Assembly (NCBI GenBank): GCA_947846985.1
Contig: CANTUZ010000004.1
Location: forward strand, 1,364,001-1,428,000
Length of the DNA: 64,000 nucleotides
DNA from: Fratercula arctica
Lineage: Eukaryota; Chordata; Aves; Charadriiformes; Alcidae
Direction of reading: 5' to 3'
Part shown: piece by piece, positions 1-12,880 of the stretch
Numbering within the stretch: the first letter of the stretch is position 1
Layout of the letters: each line of letters opens with the position of its first letter
Program-made: the position numbers and the translations under genes
The notes under the pieces: model-generated
Database searches by the model: none
Seen by the model: the letters and a program-made list of their open reading frames with translations, nothing else
Told to the model about the DNA's origin: nothing

Positions 1-815
1 GTTGCAAATAGCAAAGTTAATAAAAAAAAAAAAAATAAAAAAGGAACAAAGGAGGTTTCGGATATCACAGTCTATTCCAGGAAAGCCTGCCAAGTCTCCA
101 GAAAACTGAACTTAGTAACTGAAACTATTAAAATCATAAAGTTTTATAGAATTCTCATTGTATTATGCGTTCATCCTGAGGTATTTAATAGAAGAGGTTA
201 CGCACGGGCTGTCCTACCCTTCTCGGGCTGTATGGCGAGGTCTCCGTTGGTGGGAGTGACGGGAGTGTGTACAGCAGAGCCGGCTGCCGAGGTGCTGTGG
301 TGCCACCCCTCTGACACGTTCTCTGGGCCACCGCCTGTTTTCACCCTCCCTACGGCGGGAAAACGCCGTGCTCCCGGTGATGTTCTTCCTCCTGCAAAAG
401 CTGGGGGAGGGTAACGAATAGATAACGCACAGCTTCTTGTGGGACTGCAGGTGGAGTGCGCCACACCTTGTTTTAATAGCAGTTAAACAAAGGCAATGAA
501 GTAGTTTTCCAAAACATTGCTCTTGACCTTACTCCTAGGGCTTCAATTAATGCTTTCCTTTTGTGGGAGAAGAGTGGGGGACAGGAAAGGAAATGACCCC
601 CTTAAGTAGGGCATATTTTGCCCACTAGCAGTTACCTCTGAAAGTTAAGGGTAAAGGAGGAGGCGATATTCCGTAATAAATCAAAGGCAGCAGTGTCATA
701 AAAAGAGGGATGGGCTGGGTGATCACAGCATTGGGCAGAGACTCCTTATTTTTGGATTCTCTTCTCTCTCTCAGTAGGTCAGTTATACCAAGTACGGACA
801 GTACTTGGTCTATCT
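1..815. other. Intergenic, no gene seen
   Basis: I see no coding sequence or recognisable repeat family here. There is a 14-base A run at 22-35. At the right end a perfect 9-base inverted repeat (ACCAAGTAC at 787-795, GTACTTGGT at 801-809) lies a few bases before the first CR1 fragment. The open frames are short, lack recognisable domains and look like chance. Confidence 0.5.
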
Positions 816-1053
816 GGGAGGTTTAGGTTGGATATTAGGAGAAATTTCTTCCCCGAAAGGGTTGTCAAGCCTTGGACCAGGCTGCCCAGGGCAGTGGTGG
901 AGTCGCCATCCCTGGAGGGATTTAAAAGCCGGGCAGACGCGGTGCTGAGGGACGTGGGGTAGTGGTGACTTTGGCAGCGTTAGGTTGATGGTTGGACACG
1001 ATGATCTGAAAGGTCCCTTCCAACCCAGGCGATTCTTTGATTTTATGGTTGTA
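816..1053 (+). mobile_element. CR1 retrotransposon, 3' fragment, older subfamily
   Basis: This matches the 3' end of an avian CR1 LINE in the + orientation. It starts in the region reading like GGTTGGATATTAGGAGAAAT and runs through CAGGCTGCCCAGGGCAGTGG and CATCCCTGGAGGGATTTAAA to GGTCCCTTCCAACCCAG near 1011-1027. A degraded ATTCT-type tail follows. Its middle (GACTTTGGCAGCGTTAGGTT, GATGGTTGGACACGATGATC) differs from the copies at 46,945 and 54,808, so it belongs to another CR1 subfamily. It carries no reverse transcriptase. The left limit is approximate. Confidence 0.85.
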
Positions 1054-3454
1054 CCCCCGTGAGGAGAGCTGGGAGGATGCTGAGGAGGGTGCTAAGCTAT
1101 AGTGAAGCACCAGCTCTCCCGAGCCAAACCTCTCTGTCCCCCTCGATGGGGTGAGAGGAGCCGGCTGTTGCTGCCTTCAGTGCAGAGACGGGCCTTTCTG
1201 TGACAAACTGGCAAAAAGCAGAAAGGAGGGCAACGGGTGGCGGGCATCCAGTTCCCTGCAGCACCATGCTATTCCAGCTCCAGAGCCAAAAATGCCATTG
1301 GTGCCACTACACCATGTCAGTACTGGGGAGCATTGCTCCCAACGGGCGTCATCGTGTCTGCTTGTTCCCGTCCCTGCGGGCTCCACACATCTCCTCACAG
1401 AAATCCATGGGCAGCGTTTCAGCCGGATCAGCTCCTTGACCAGGTTGAACTGGCGGTCGCCCGGCGGCTGGAGTGATGCTGTGAAGAGGCTGCAGAAAGA
1501 GAGGATCTGAGCAACAGTAATGGGCGTTGCTTCATCTGGCACTTAGAGATAGGAAAAATATGTTATTCATTAGCCCTCAGACTGGGCTAATTGTGGCAGG
1601 GGATGATTTTTTCCTGTTTGCCCAGTGCCGCTGCCTGCCTGGGGCTCGCTGCAGCTTTCCTCGCAGTGCCCCAGGTGAGGGGGACGTGCTTACGGCTCTG
1701 GGCGACCCTGAAAACGTGGAACTCGATCCCTCTGGAGTTAGGAAATGTGGATGGACTCCTCTTTTTTACAGTGGAAAAGCATGAAATCATAGCCACGTTG
1801 GCTGGAGTTGGTATTCATTTAACAGTTAAACTCCCATTATGTTTTACTGTCCGCTACATGCCACTTTTATGTGCTGCAGCTTTATGTATTTTGCAGTTAA
1901 CTGTTTGAAAGGAGAAAGAAGTGATTTACCAGGACCGTGCCTTTTCTCCCCGCTAACTCTGTGCTTTTCTTGTTGCTAGGATGATATTTGCTTCGTATTG
2001 CCATGTGGGCATATTGAAAAATGTAAAGGTATAAAGTTTTACTCTCTCATCGTTCAGAAGAGACCCCTAGAAAAACATGCCTGTACGTGTTGCGATAAAT
2101 CATCCCTACCCGGGGGTATAACCACAGCTATAAGTACTGGTGCGTGTTGCTTCGGGAGGCAAGTTACCGAGAGTGACGTTGTCTCTCGCTCTTACTCTTC
2201 AAAAACGCTCGAGGCATGACGTTTGCTTTTCAAATTAGTAACTTTTATGTGTTAGTTCGAAAAACTAAAAGAAACAAGAAGCTGATACTTGTCGTTCTTT
2301 GAAATCAATAGCCGCCTTTCTGTTAACTTAATTAACCTTGGGCCGTGCCCGTTATCTTCTATTTATTTGTCAGGAAAAGTTTCCTTAATCACGTTTGCTT
2401 TGGCTTAACGGAGATTTTGTTCTTTTTTGCAGTAGTTCTGTGCTGCGTGGTGAAGTTCTTCTCTGAGAAACCCCTTTTCTGAAAGCAGCTGGGTAGAAGC
2501 AGGTGAGTGGACACCATGGCTTGGAATCTGCCCGTTGAACAGGAGCTCACGCTCCAGCGAGTGGATTCTCCTTACTGGAACCACTGCCCCAGCTGGGGTG
2601 GGCCCTCGTTGGAAATTCGTGGCACTAGCTCTTAGTTAGGTAAATGAAGGTTGCCTGAGGGACAGTACCGAGCGGGGAGAAAGGCGTGGGGCCCTTCTTC
2701 CTTAGCCCATCCAGCGCTGGGGCGAGATGCTTGCAGCAGGGACCTACCGCCACAAGCTCCAGAAGTTGTCGTTAATTCCAGAGTACGAGAACTAGCACTT
2801 GTGCTTTTTTTATCTGGTGAAAATGTAACCAGATTGACTGCTTCTTACTTAACATGGTTATTATTTGATCTATCTAAAACGATTTTGAAAAAGGTGGTGG
2901 AAGCTCTGCTGGACTTGCTGTCTCGCTTCCTCGCTCTGAAGCTTGTTTTGCTGCTGTGATGAGTCTGCCTGCTGGGCCATTACAGTGAAATCGTACCCTA
3001 ATCGCAGAGTTTTTTAGGAGCAGAAACTTATTTTTAGATCTCTGTTTTTGAGATTGCAGTTTAGGAGTTACCCTGAAGGTTTCAGGCTTTTGGTGGTGTC
3101 TCCCCAGTTGCAATAGGGACACGGTCCCCCTAAAAATTGGGCCGACTCAAATTCATGCTGGTAAGTCCAATGAGAAAGTAAACAGAAGGCATTTTATTAG
3201 CGCCTGCTTTGTAGTGTTTGTTGAGCTCCATGATAATTTGCCATGTGGAGGTCCCAGAGAGCGGTGAGCTGAAGGTGGGCCAGCAATGCACGCTCGCGGC
3301 AAAGAAGGGCCGGCAGTGTCCTGGGCTGTATTAGGAGAAGCATCACCAGCAGGGCAAGGGAGGTGATCCTTCCCATCTCCTCAGCCTTGGCGAGACGGGC
3401 CTGGGCGCGTTTCCTCTCTTGGACTCTCCATGGACATACTCAAAGAGTCCACCC
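1054..3454. other. Intergenic, no gene seen
   Basis: Unique-looking sequence of moderate GC. A few splice-like motifs occur, for example an AGGTGAGTGG near 2,500, but no reading frame around them resembles a known protein. I found no RNA gene or repeat family. Confidence 0.45.
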
Positions 3455-3872
3455 CCGACTGGAGCATCTGTCACGCGAGGAGAGACCGAGAGAGCTGGGG
3501 CTGTTCAGCTGGGAGAGGAGAAGGCTCAGGAAGGTCCGATCACTGTATGTAAATACCTGATGGGTCAGTAAAGAAGATGGAACTCTTAGTGGTGACCGAA
3601 GACAGGACTAGGGGCAACAGGCATAAATTGAGATACAGGATATAAGTCTAAATGGAAGGAAAAAAAAATATATAGCGAGAGAGGTTGAGCACTATCCCGG
3701 CAGGTTTCTTGAAGAGGTTGTGGCGTGTCCATTGTCAGAGATAATTCCAAACCCGACTGGGCACGGTCCTGAGCAACGTGCTCTCGTTGATCCTGCTTTG
3801 AGCAGAGGGTTGGAGTGGATCGTCTCCACGCACCCCGTCCAACCCAGCTCATTCCGTGATTCTGTTTCTCAG
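3455..3872 (+). mobile_element. CR1 retrotransposon, 3' fragment
   Basis: A + strand CR1 3' fragment, longer and more diverged than the first. It contains the conserved stretch GAGAGCTGGGGCTGTTCAG (about 3,490), the GAAGGCTCAGGAAGG block, the TGGGCACGGTCCTGAGCAAC block (about 3,757) and GTCCAACCCAGCTCATTCCG with a residual ATTCTG tail (about 3,838-3,866). A short AT-rich insertion (AAAAAAAATATATA, 3,661-3,674) sits in the middle. It is a dead copy without ORF2. The 5' boundary is approximate. Confidence 0.85.
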
Positions 3873-6800
3873 AGTTTGGCTTGGGCAGTGCTACATTCAT
3901 CTAATATTAATGACGATGTCCTGGTTGATGTTTTTAGCTGTTGATTAAAGTATTGTGCTTAATGAATGTTTTGTGAAATACAGTATGCGTTGAGTTCTGT
4001 CTCTGAATTCCAAAATGACAACGCGTACTGAAACTGCAGTATTGTAAAATATTCCTTGTCAAGAGAAAAAGCGCTGCCCACCACCGTCCCTGTGTGCTTC
4101 TAGCCACGGTCGGTGTGTGTCTGGAACTCCTCGCTGGGCCATAGCTACCGGCTCCAGCTCGGGACAATCCCAAACCCAGGTGCAAAAAGTCCAGAGGAGG
4201 CTCCGAGTGTGCTGGAGCACCACGAAGTAACATTCTTCTCAGGGCAACCGCTCCATCCGTCGTTCATGCACTGGGAATGAAGGGAGGGAGCGGGAAGTCG
4301 GGCCGTTTTGATTTAAATGTCAGCTTGTTTTGAAACGTAGTCTGTGCAGTATGTAGGTCAGTGCTAAAGGGCTAGACTGTATCTGCAAAGGTGCTGAGAG
4401 TGATTAATTTCCCTGGACAGAAATCTAGGGTTTTTTGGTTTTTTTTTTTCTTTTTTTTTCACGGCGTGCTCAAGCAAAGCTGCACTTTCTCATTCACGAT
4501 GGGCTCAGGTTTCGGACCGTCTGCCCAAAGGGGAAATTTATCCTGGCAGCTGCTGAAAGGGGAGCGCTTGTGGATTGGCACCAGTTCATGCAGAAAAAAA
4601 AAAAATTTTTTTTTTTTTTTTTTTTGCTGCGTTTAGGGTAGCTTTTCAAGGATGGTTTATTTACGTTTCCTTCTGTGCTCTCTAACCGTTGGCATCAGTG
4701 AGAGTTGATATTTGTGTGCTTCCTGGCCAGGCACCTCCGTAGCGGTCCTGCCCGGAGACCGGCGCTGCCGAGCCTTTTAATGAGGTTCTTCAGTCATTAG
4801 CTCTTCACGCCATGCCTAGCTGAAGTCTCTATTGCCAAACAATACATGCTGATGGTACAGTAGTACTTGAAATGTAATAAATTCCAGTCTAATGGAATGT
4901 TTAGGGAAGACTTAAAATCTCATCAGTAGTCCTTCATCTGAGCACCAACCTTGTTTCCCTTCTCCCCCTTCTTCCCAAGCAGTCTGAGCTTTGTCAGGGC
5001 CTTGCAGTCTCAAATAAAACACGTAAAACTTGGCTGATGTGAAGTTTTAAATGACAGTAGAACGAAGTCTGGAAAAATATTTGATATTCAAAGCCATTAA
5101 CTTTAAATAGTAATTTATTACTTATTTTTTGCTACTTATTTTGGTGCTTGCATATGCAGGAATAGATTTTTAAAACAGATTCTGTAGTCGTCACGCGGCA
5201 TATCTTCTCGTCCTTTACAGATAGTGGTCCTTAAATTATAACGAAGGAACATGTCTGGAGGGCCTGGGTTTTGATTGCGATCGCCAAGATGCCTGAACAC
5301 AAGGGCTGCGTTAGCTCCTCTTCGTTCTTTCCTACGCCGTCAAACGCACAGAGTCCCGGACAGATGAGAAGCAGGTGGAGGACGGTGCCCAAGACGACAC
5401 TGGACGTATTCTGCGCAGCGTGCTGGAAAGACCTCTTCAAGATGGCTTTGCTCAGTAATTGTGTCAGACAGGTTTCCTAGCGCGGTTGGGCGAGTTCCGC
5501 CCAACACTTCTCCTGGTACCGTGCGCGCGTAACTTGTATGTGCTGTGTATCTTCAAAGAGTACAACTCCATCGTTTAAAAGAAGGCCTGCAAAAGGTGCT
5601 GTTTACTGAGGTAAATGTGTTTTCCTGGAATCCTGATGGATTGATTTATTGCTTCTGCAGTTTTTTCTGGAAGCTGCCACACGGTGGAATTGTGCCTTCT
5701 GGGTCAGAGATGAAAGGAGTTGGCCAGTAACGCAGTGGAACTGAAACAATTTTTTCCGAAGGTACAGTAGAATTTTAGCTGTTGTGTTGAAACTCACTGT
5801 TTTGCCTGGTCAGTAAAGACAACTAATTCATATTTTTGCAGCAACGAGAATACTTGGATTCTTTGTTGCAGGACATCTTTTGTTGCTGATGGATTTTTGA
5901 GGCGTCTAAGTAAAAAAATGCTCTGTTTTGACCTCTTTTTCATGATCGTGAAAAAAAAACAAGGTCTGGGATTGTGTTTGTGTATAAGCTCATGCTAAAG
6001 AGCTTGGGTCCTTTTGTCCAAATTTGTCCAAAGTTTATTTGTGGGCCGGTCAAAACTGACAAAATAATCAGTGAACGGGACTGGCCCTGTGGTTCCTGTT
6101 GGACAGCTGGAATTATAAAAGACAAATAATGCCGGTGTCTTAATGTGACGTCACCTCCGAAGTTTGTGAACACGATCAGAAATCCCTTTGGCAAGCTGAG
6201 TATCGCACAGAAGTGCAGGCGTTGCCACATCAGATGACCGGCTCCCCTGCTGCAGAGTGACGATTCCTTACCAGAATGCGCAGGCTGGAAATGGTTCCCC
6301 GAGCTCGCAGTCTGGAATAGGTGAGGGAGACAGAAAGAAAGGAAAAGCAAAATCAAGTTACAGATTAAAAAGTCCTAGGATCCTAGATAAAAATCCTATG
6401 AATCCTTTGTGATTCATGCTCTGTGACCAGCTCTTGGTTTTCACAGATTTAGGACTGTGATACGGGACACTGGCCTCTCTCGGAAGCCTGTGCGTTACGT
6501 CAGGGCAATCCCAGGCTCTTCTCGGGACGTGCTGTTTTCAATCCCGGCCCCGTTCGAAGCCTGGCACCCTCCTGGGGCCGAAGGAATGACGCGTGTGCTC
6601 TGACGTCGCAAGGCTCCTTATCTTTTGATATTTCTGTGCCCGCCCGAGTGGAGGTTCGAATGGGGCAACTCCAGAAATGCCACACTGGACGTGGAGAACT
6701 TGGCAAATGCTGCGGTTCTGACACCCAACTGAAATATTACAGATGCTAGTTTTAATAGAATGCGAATAGGCTGGAAATCTTAATAAAATCAAGTTGAGAT

Positions 6801-8700
6801 ACTGATTCCATTGCTCCAGTGGCAGCATTTGTAAGATTCCTAAAATGCTTTATTTGAATGAGCAACCGTCAAAATCCCCAAGTCCCCAGAGTGTTATTCC
6901 TACGCAGAATGCAAGGAAGCAGCCAAACCCATTTCACAGTGAATTCCGCTTCTGCAGGGAAAGAAAGGGCCTAATACCAAAAAAAAAAGCTTACAAGAGA
7001 GATGTAAATAGCTCCTTGAGTTCATGGCATTTCTCGCATCGGTTGATGTACAGTGCTCATTCCGTTGAGTAGAAGTCACAAGCAACTCTGGGTCTAAGCA
7101 GAAGGTGAGGAGGTGAGGGCTTTTGGTTCCACCAGTCTACCTGCAGAGAATGTGCAGTAAATGTATTACTGGAATTAAATATTCGAATGTGATAGCATGT
7201 AATTTCATCCGACTCGGTAGAATCCTGTTTTTTGAAGGAAAAAAAAAAAAAAAAATCACTGTTAAGGGTATTTAAAGAAGTTTTACGTTGAGGACTGCTG
7301 ATTTTTCTCAGACCTGCCTTCAGAGGATTGTCGTTCTGCTGATAGGTCTTGGGTTCTAATGGCTTTTCGGCTTGTTGAAAGAATTTACGGTGGGAAGTGG
7401 CATTACAGTGTTCAGGTAAAAGCTTTGCTGCTGAAGGATAGCTTGGAAGCTTGGATACCTTGGAAGTAACAGCGACAGGAAAAAGTCCCGGTAAATGGCT
7501 GAGTTCTGTATGGTTTTTGCCTCTGCTGGAATCACACCCAAATCCAAGCGCTTTATGATTTTAAAGCAGAATTTTAAAAAGTCTGAGTATGCTTTTAAAA
7601 TTCCACATTTCAGCTGAAACTCCAAACTCTTAAAACAGTATAAAAGAGTCAGCGCTGGAGAGATTTCCAGCCAGGCTGAAACACAACCAGTACTGGAATT
7701 TTCATTTGGAAGATCTCATCTCGCAAAACTGCTTTGTGTACTTCCAGGCCGTTAAAGTCTGGACAATCGAAGATAAGCAGCTAAACTCCGTGTATTTATT
7801 GCGGCTAAATCGAACTTGCAGAGACTCCCTCGCACCACAGACACATCTCCCTTGTCCAGACCTGTACAGACTGGGGGTTGGCAGTGTTTGATCCCGATCC
7901 ACGATTCACAACGGTGATTTCCCAGACTATTAAGTGACCCAGAGATCAAAGATGTACTTAAAAGATAATTTTCAGTTTGGTGGAGCAGCTCCTGACTCCC
8001 GCATGGAATGCCAGCTTCAACAAGGTGGATTATCCATATGTATAAAGTTCATAGTCACAGGAACAGGAAAAAACTGCTGCTTTCTTACGCCCATGGAAGT
8101 GAAGGAATGGGGGAATTAACAGGGTCTCTGCTGCTAATTTTCATGAAATATATCAGAACTTTGAGACTTTGATGCCAGCTCTAAATTTGATTAAGATTAA
8201 CCAGTGGGTTCCAAAGGAGAGTGGGAACAGGAGCCCAGGCAGACCAGCAGCATGATCCACAAGTGTCATTCCTTTTGGAAGGAAGACTAGAAATAATGTG
8301 AGACTGGGAGTCTCCTGTTTGGGGAGAAACCGTCCGGGAAGTGAAACATGACATTGAGCTCTTTTATAAATATGGAAGAACCTATGTTGAAAGAGCAGAG
8401 GGCGAGCACTGCCAATGAATCTGGGACCCTTTGCTGGAACACAGGAGAATTTCGGGATTCGTTGTTGCAGGAGTTCGGTCCATGGGGATGTTTTTTGAGC
8501 CCCAAGGGCATCCTGCAGGGATGCCTTTTTCTCACTTTTTTGCAACAAAAGAATATAGAGAATCCTGATTTCATCTCCCCGGCTTGTTGTAAATTAAATC
8601 CGCCTTCTACAGGGAATCCGTATCATGAGTTCAGCCTGTGTGGAATAAATTTGAGTTGTTAGGAAATAAAGCGTGGCAGTGGAATTCTCGCTCCCTTAGT
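3873..8700. other. Intergenic, no gene seen
   Basis: No gene is supported. Simple sequence in this block includes T-rich sequence at 4,431-4,459, an A12T20 palindrome at 4,594-4,625 (listed separately), a 17-base A run at 7,239-7,255 and a small AT-rich stretch near 5,100-5,170. The reading frames are short, often antisense to one another, and match nothing I know. Confidence 0.45.
4590..4630. repeat. A12T20 palindromic tract
   Basis: Twelve A (4,594-4,605) are followed directly by twenty T (4,606-4,625). The flanks GCAG (4,590-4,593) and CTGC (4,627-4,630) extend the inverted repeat, with one extra G at 4,626. As single-stranded DNA or RNA it can fold into a hairpin with almost no loop. Length is likely polymorphic and prone to assembly error. 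Confidence 0.9.
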
Positions 8701-8705
8701 GAGTA

Positions 8706-8803
8706 ATGCGTCTTCAGGGCCGCAGCGAAGGCGCGGGAGCAGAGTGCCGCACCTCTCAGCCGCGGCGGCCGCCCTTCGCGAGGCTTAGCCTCAAGCCATA
8801 GAC
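8706..8803. other. Isolated CpG-dense patch
   Basis: I count 13 CpG in about 98 bases, including the run CGCGGCGGCCGC at 8,761-8,772 with a NotI-type GCGGCCGC core. Flanking sequence is AT-rich. No recognisable coding sequence or promoter motif set accompanies it. It is too short for the usual CpG island criteria. Confidence 0.55.
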
Positions 8804-9550
8804 GGGTGTGAAGCAGCGTGCTGGTGAACGTGGGAAATCCTGCAAATAATAAGGTTATTTAGTCCAACAGAGATTTAAGTATTTATTTTGCATTTTTTGC
8901 TTGAAAAGAAGATAAATCAGCCTGAAAAAATCTCGTTTTGAATGATGGATCTCTTAGTCCTCAAAAGAATAATCACTTAAGTTTAGCCAGAAAAAAATTT
9001 ATTATTTCCTCCTAAGGATTAGATTCTTGAGATACTCATCAATGAGTGCGAGAATCTTACGTCGCTCTGCTCTGGGAATAACATTTCAATCTTTTCCTGC
9101 CTCGTTCTGTAAAATGCCCCGTGAGAAGGAACCGATTCCCTGAAAGAAATCTCATTTTCTCTGTCCTTTTCTCTGCGGAATTACCCTATAAACACTGAAA
9201 AGAATTAAAAAGAATATAGGAAACAAAGTTATACTTTAAAAAAAATTTTTAAAAAATCCATTACTTGCTTTTTATGTGGCACTTGGTACCTAATTTCTTA
9301 TTATCAGCTAATTTATAAGCAGCAAACTGACATATATATTTTGTAGTGTAAATAACGTTAAAACAAATGCTGTCAGGATTTTCCAGTGGTTTCCCGAGGC
9401 GCCGTACGGCGGGTTGCCATGTGTGCGGCAGATGGTTCCCAGACAGGAGGGACCTTTGTGGTTGGGCACCTTGAATGGGGCATAAAGCACAGGTTCCACC
9501 CCATTGCTGCTGGGTTTACGTACGGAATCGAGAAATAGTCTATTAGAGAA

Positions 9551-9570
9551 GGGAGGGAGGGAGGGAGGGA
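9551..9570 (+). repeat. (GGGA)5 microsatellite
   Basis: Five perfect GGGA units in a row. It satisfies the G3+N1 quadruplex pattern on the + strand. No gene or promoter lies next to it. Confidence 0.9.
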
Positions 9571-12500
9571 GTCTTCTGGTGCACGGTGGTTCACTGTGCT
9601 CACTGTTCTGTCCTGGTATCTGTTGGAACGGTTTATCAAGAGGAGAGATCCTTTGGGGTTTTTTTTTCCCCAAAAACAGGCTACGGTTCAGCCAGGTTTG
9701 CTGAGAGGGTTCCTGTTGTGTAGGGGATAGGCAACTCTGCTTAACTCTTAGCGACGCGTGATCGGGATTTGACTCATAATGCAGTAACCATTGTATATTC
9801 CAGCAAACAGCCATCGCAGTTAGCCACAGTTAGTCATTTCGTGGAGATGCAAATATTACCCATGTACATGTGCGCACCACCTTGGTCTGCGTCACAAGAA
9901 TCATCAGGAGGCTGCAGCCTGCTTCGCATTGCCCAGAAACCTCAGCCCCTGCAAGTGTTTTAAATATACTCAGGAAGTTAATGGCTATAGCGTGGTCGTC
10001 GTTTGAATTCAAGTTGGGAATCTTATTCCGAGGTCGCTGAAGTCAGTGGGAAGCCCGAGGTCTGGATTGGCAGCGACTCCCGTTGTTCTGCCTGCAACAG
10101 TAGCTAGGGAGTGAGATTTGTGGCCTTGTGACGTTTGTTTGAAGCCACAAATTGTTTTTCTGATAGTAGAGTGTCCCCATTGTGGCAATCGCCTACCGTG
10201 TTTGGCAATTGGAAGAGAAGAAAACGCCAGAAAAATGATTTGGCTTGGAATGTTTGTTACCCTCCCTCCGCGTGTCCTTCGGTGAGCGTAGGGTGGGAAG
10301 AGCAGCGATGACAAGGGTCACATTCACACTGTCACATTGGAAGGGGACAGATTTCAGAGGTTTTTATAAGCATCGGCTTGAATTTTCAAGTGCCTTCAGA
10401 CATGAGAGACTAACTCTATGGTCTTAAAAGCTGCAGATGAAGAACTGCGCGTTCTTTTGGCGATGGCGAGCGTCCCAGCCGCTTCTGCAGGGGCTGAGCT
10501 TACTGAACGGATTCCCCTGGCGGTACCAGGGATGGGGGTGACGCCACGGGTGTTGGCTCTAGAGACAATGTCCATCAAGGGTTTCTGAGTCAATGTAGCC
10601 ATGATGTGGTGACGTAATGTGCCCTTGTAAATTACAAGGTCTAGCAGACAGGTAAAAGATGGTGGTTCTTTCCTCATAGTGGCTTTATGATCTCATGCTA
10701 TCGATAGATTTACAGTAGTAACAGGGGAAAGCTCTCTTAGAAATGAAACTTCCAGTGCCTTATCCAGCAGCAGAGTAAAGTTTGAGCGACAACATGTTCT
10801 GGACATCCAAATATGTATTTCGTGTGCTGATTGTACCAGTTGGTTAGAACCTTCTTTGTAGGAAGAAAAGCTGTCCAAAACCTATTGATAGGAAACGCGA
10901 TGTGGTATGGAACGGTAGTTCCTTCGTACGTCTATGCATTGGGGGTCGCTCTTCCCTCTGATTTGTACCTGTAAGAGGACATCATTAGAAAAGCTGTCAT
11001 GTTTCACCTTGTTTAGTTGGCAAGAAGGAAAAGCTGTTGGTTTTTCTTGGGTGCATGCTGTTGAGTAATGTTGATTACTAGCCCTGGGAACAGCAAAAGA
11101 AATGAGAAAGCGTAGTGAAAGTAGAAGACATGACCAGATACTGCTTTCTAACGGTCAGTCCCATTAACCTTTCCACAGACGGAACCCTCATGTCAGTTGT
11201 TAATGAGTTTTGGATCAGAGCTAGGCTACGGTACCGGATGAGATGGGACATTTCGGGAAGAAGCAGTCATAGCAGTTAGATCTGAAAAGTCAGAGAAGAG
11301 CTTTCAGTGGCTCACTTGATTCCCAGAAGGTGAAAGTATGGATTCTCTAAGGCACGCATCTCAAAGTCGCGATTCTTTGTTTAAAAGCTAGGCTGCTTGA
11401 AGTCAAAAGTAAAGAGCTTCAAGCATTGGCTTTTCAGGCAAACATGAACTCCAGTTCTTAATTTCTGTGAGCTTTGTGTGCATGCTCAGAGTTGGTTCTG
11501 TTGTAGAGAGCTTGGAGGATTTCTACTCAAATGAGTCCTCTTCTGTCCTTTCCTTAAGATTATCTGGAACTTGAATTATTTCAGGAACTTTGACGCAGAA
11601 GATAGTCTGTGAATGACTGAATACCGGATTATGGTGAGACAGAGTTCTGTTGAATTTTAGTGACGCTATTGGATGGTTTTGCCCAGGAGGAACATGTGGA
11701 TGAAAAACATGTGTAGAAACATGTGTCTTACGTGCAGCTTCACTGTTGTACTGTGGATGCCGATGTAATTTTTGATGTACACGCTAATTGGAACACATGT
11801 TGTGAGAGTGTCTCTGTGTCCATTTCTGAAAGGGCCAAGGAGGGAAGAACCAAGGAGCTTCCCTGGCCAGAGGGAGAAGAGGTTATGGAGAAAGCCCTCT
11901 GCAGGAGTTGCTCCAGGGACATTCCAGCTGGCCTGCATCCTCCCCTTCCTGAGTCGTCTGTCTCGGTCTTGAAAGTCCTCTCTTCTCTGGCACCACGTGA
12001 ACTGTGATGTTTTCTTCACCGTCCACGCGATGGGAAGTCGGGTAAGGCCAGTGTGCGCAGAAAGGGGTGTAGGACATCTTCTCTGGTTGCTTTCTTTTCT
12101 CGACTGTATCGGTCATTATGTGTCGGTGCCTGAGGGCAGGGCAGGTGTGAGCGGAGCCCACGCTACCAGTAGAAGAAAGAAGGCAGAGTCTGTCCTAAAA
12201 GCGTGAGAACAGCTGCTCTGGAGAAGCTGTCTCTTCTGGCCCGGGGCGAGCGGAAAAGCATTGTAAGTCTAAGAAAACTAGGTATTGTTTCCTTAGGAAA
12301 GTTTGCTTAACTAATATACTTAATTTGCCAATGGTTATCTTTAAATTAGAGTTGCAGTCCTTCGGCTGATTGCTTCAAGATGTATTTTTTTTTTCCTGCA
12401 AGGACTCTTAAATCCCAGGAGAATCCCTTTAAACACCTGTTCTGGCTTCACTAGAGATAGCGACGGGCGACTGCAGTGGCGCGGTGAGCAGAGAGGGCTG

Positions 12501-12863
12501 CTGGGTCAGCCAGGGCCCCTGTCTCCACCTGCTGCCATCTTCTTCGTGTGAGCAGCTAAAGGCATCCCACTAGCGAGATAAATGCGTCCGTTCAACACTC
12601 GGCAACGGGACTCAGGGCTTGTTTTCCCAGCAAGTTCTGTAATCCATCAAAGTCTCAATTTGAAAAGCTTGGGACGCCCATAAGAGCACTGAGCTTAGCA
12701 AAACGGTCACATTCAGGCTACAAACACGGCCATTAAGACAAAGCACGTGAAACACACACTTTCTAGGTTAGATACCCTCACGTGTTAGGAAAGGTGCAGA
12801 AGCAGAGACCCGTTCACCCCAGCTCTGCTTGGTCTGTCGCCAGGCTGTGGCCACAGGGCTGTT

Positions 12864-12880
12864 GGGGGGGACAGGGAGGG
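12864..12880 (+). other. Potential G-quadruplex
   Basis: Seven G, then ACA, GGG, A, GGG. Reading the seven-G run as two G3 tracts gives four G-tracts with loops of 1, 3 and 1 bases, the short-loop pattern associated with stable quadruplexes. It is a sequence motif only. Confidence 0.5.

Noticed and set aside
9400..9510. Possible minus-strand CR1 3' end (GGAGGGACCTTTGTGG)
   Set aside because: Only a short GGGACCTT match. The neighbouring blocks expected in a reversed CR1 (GGTTGGAAGGGACC, then GGGCAGGGACACCTCC) are missing.
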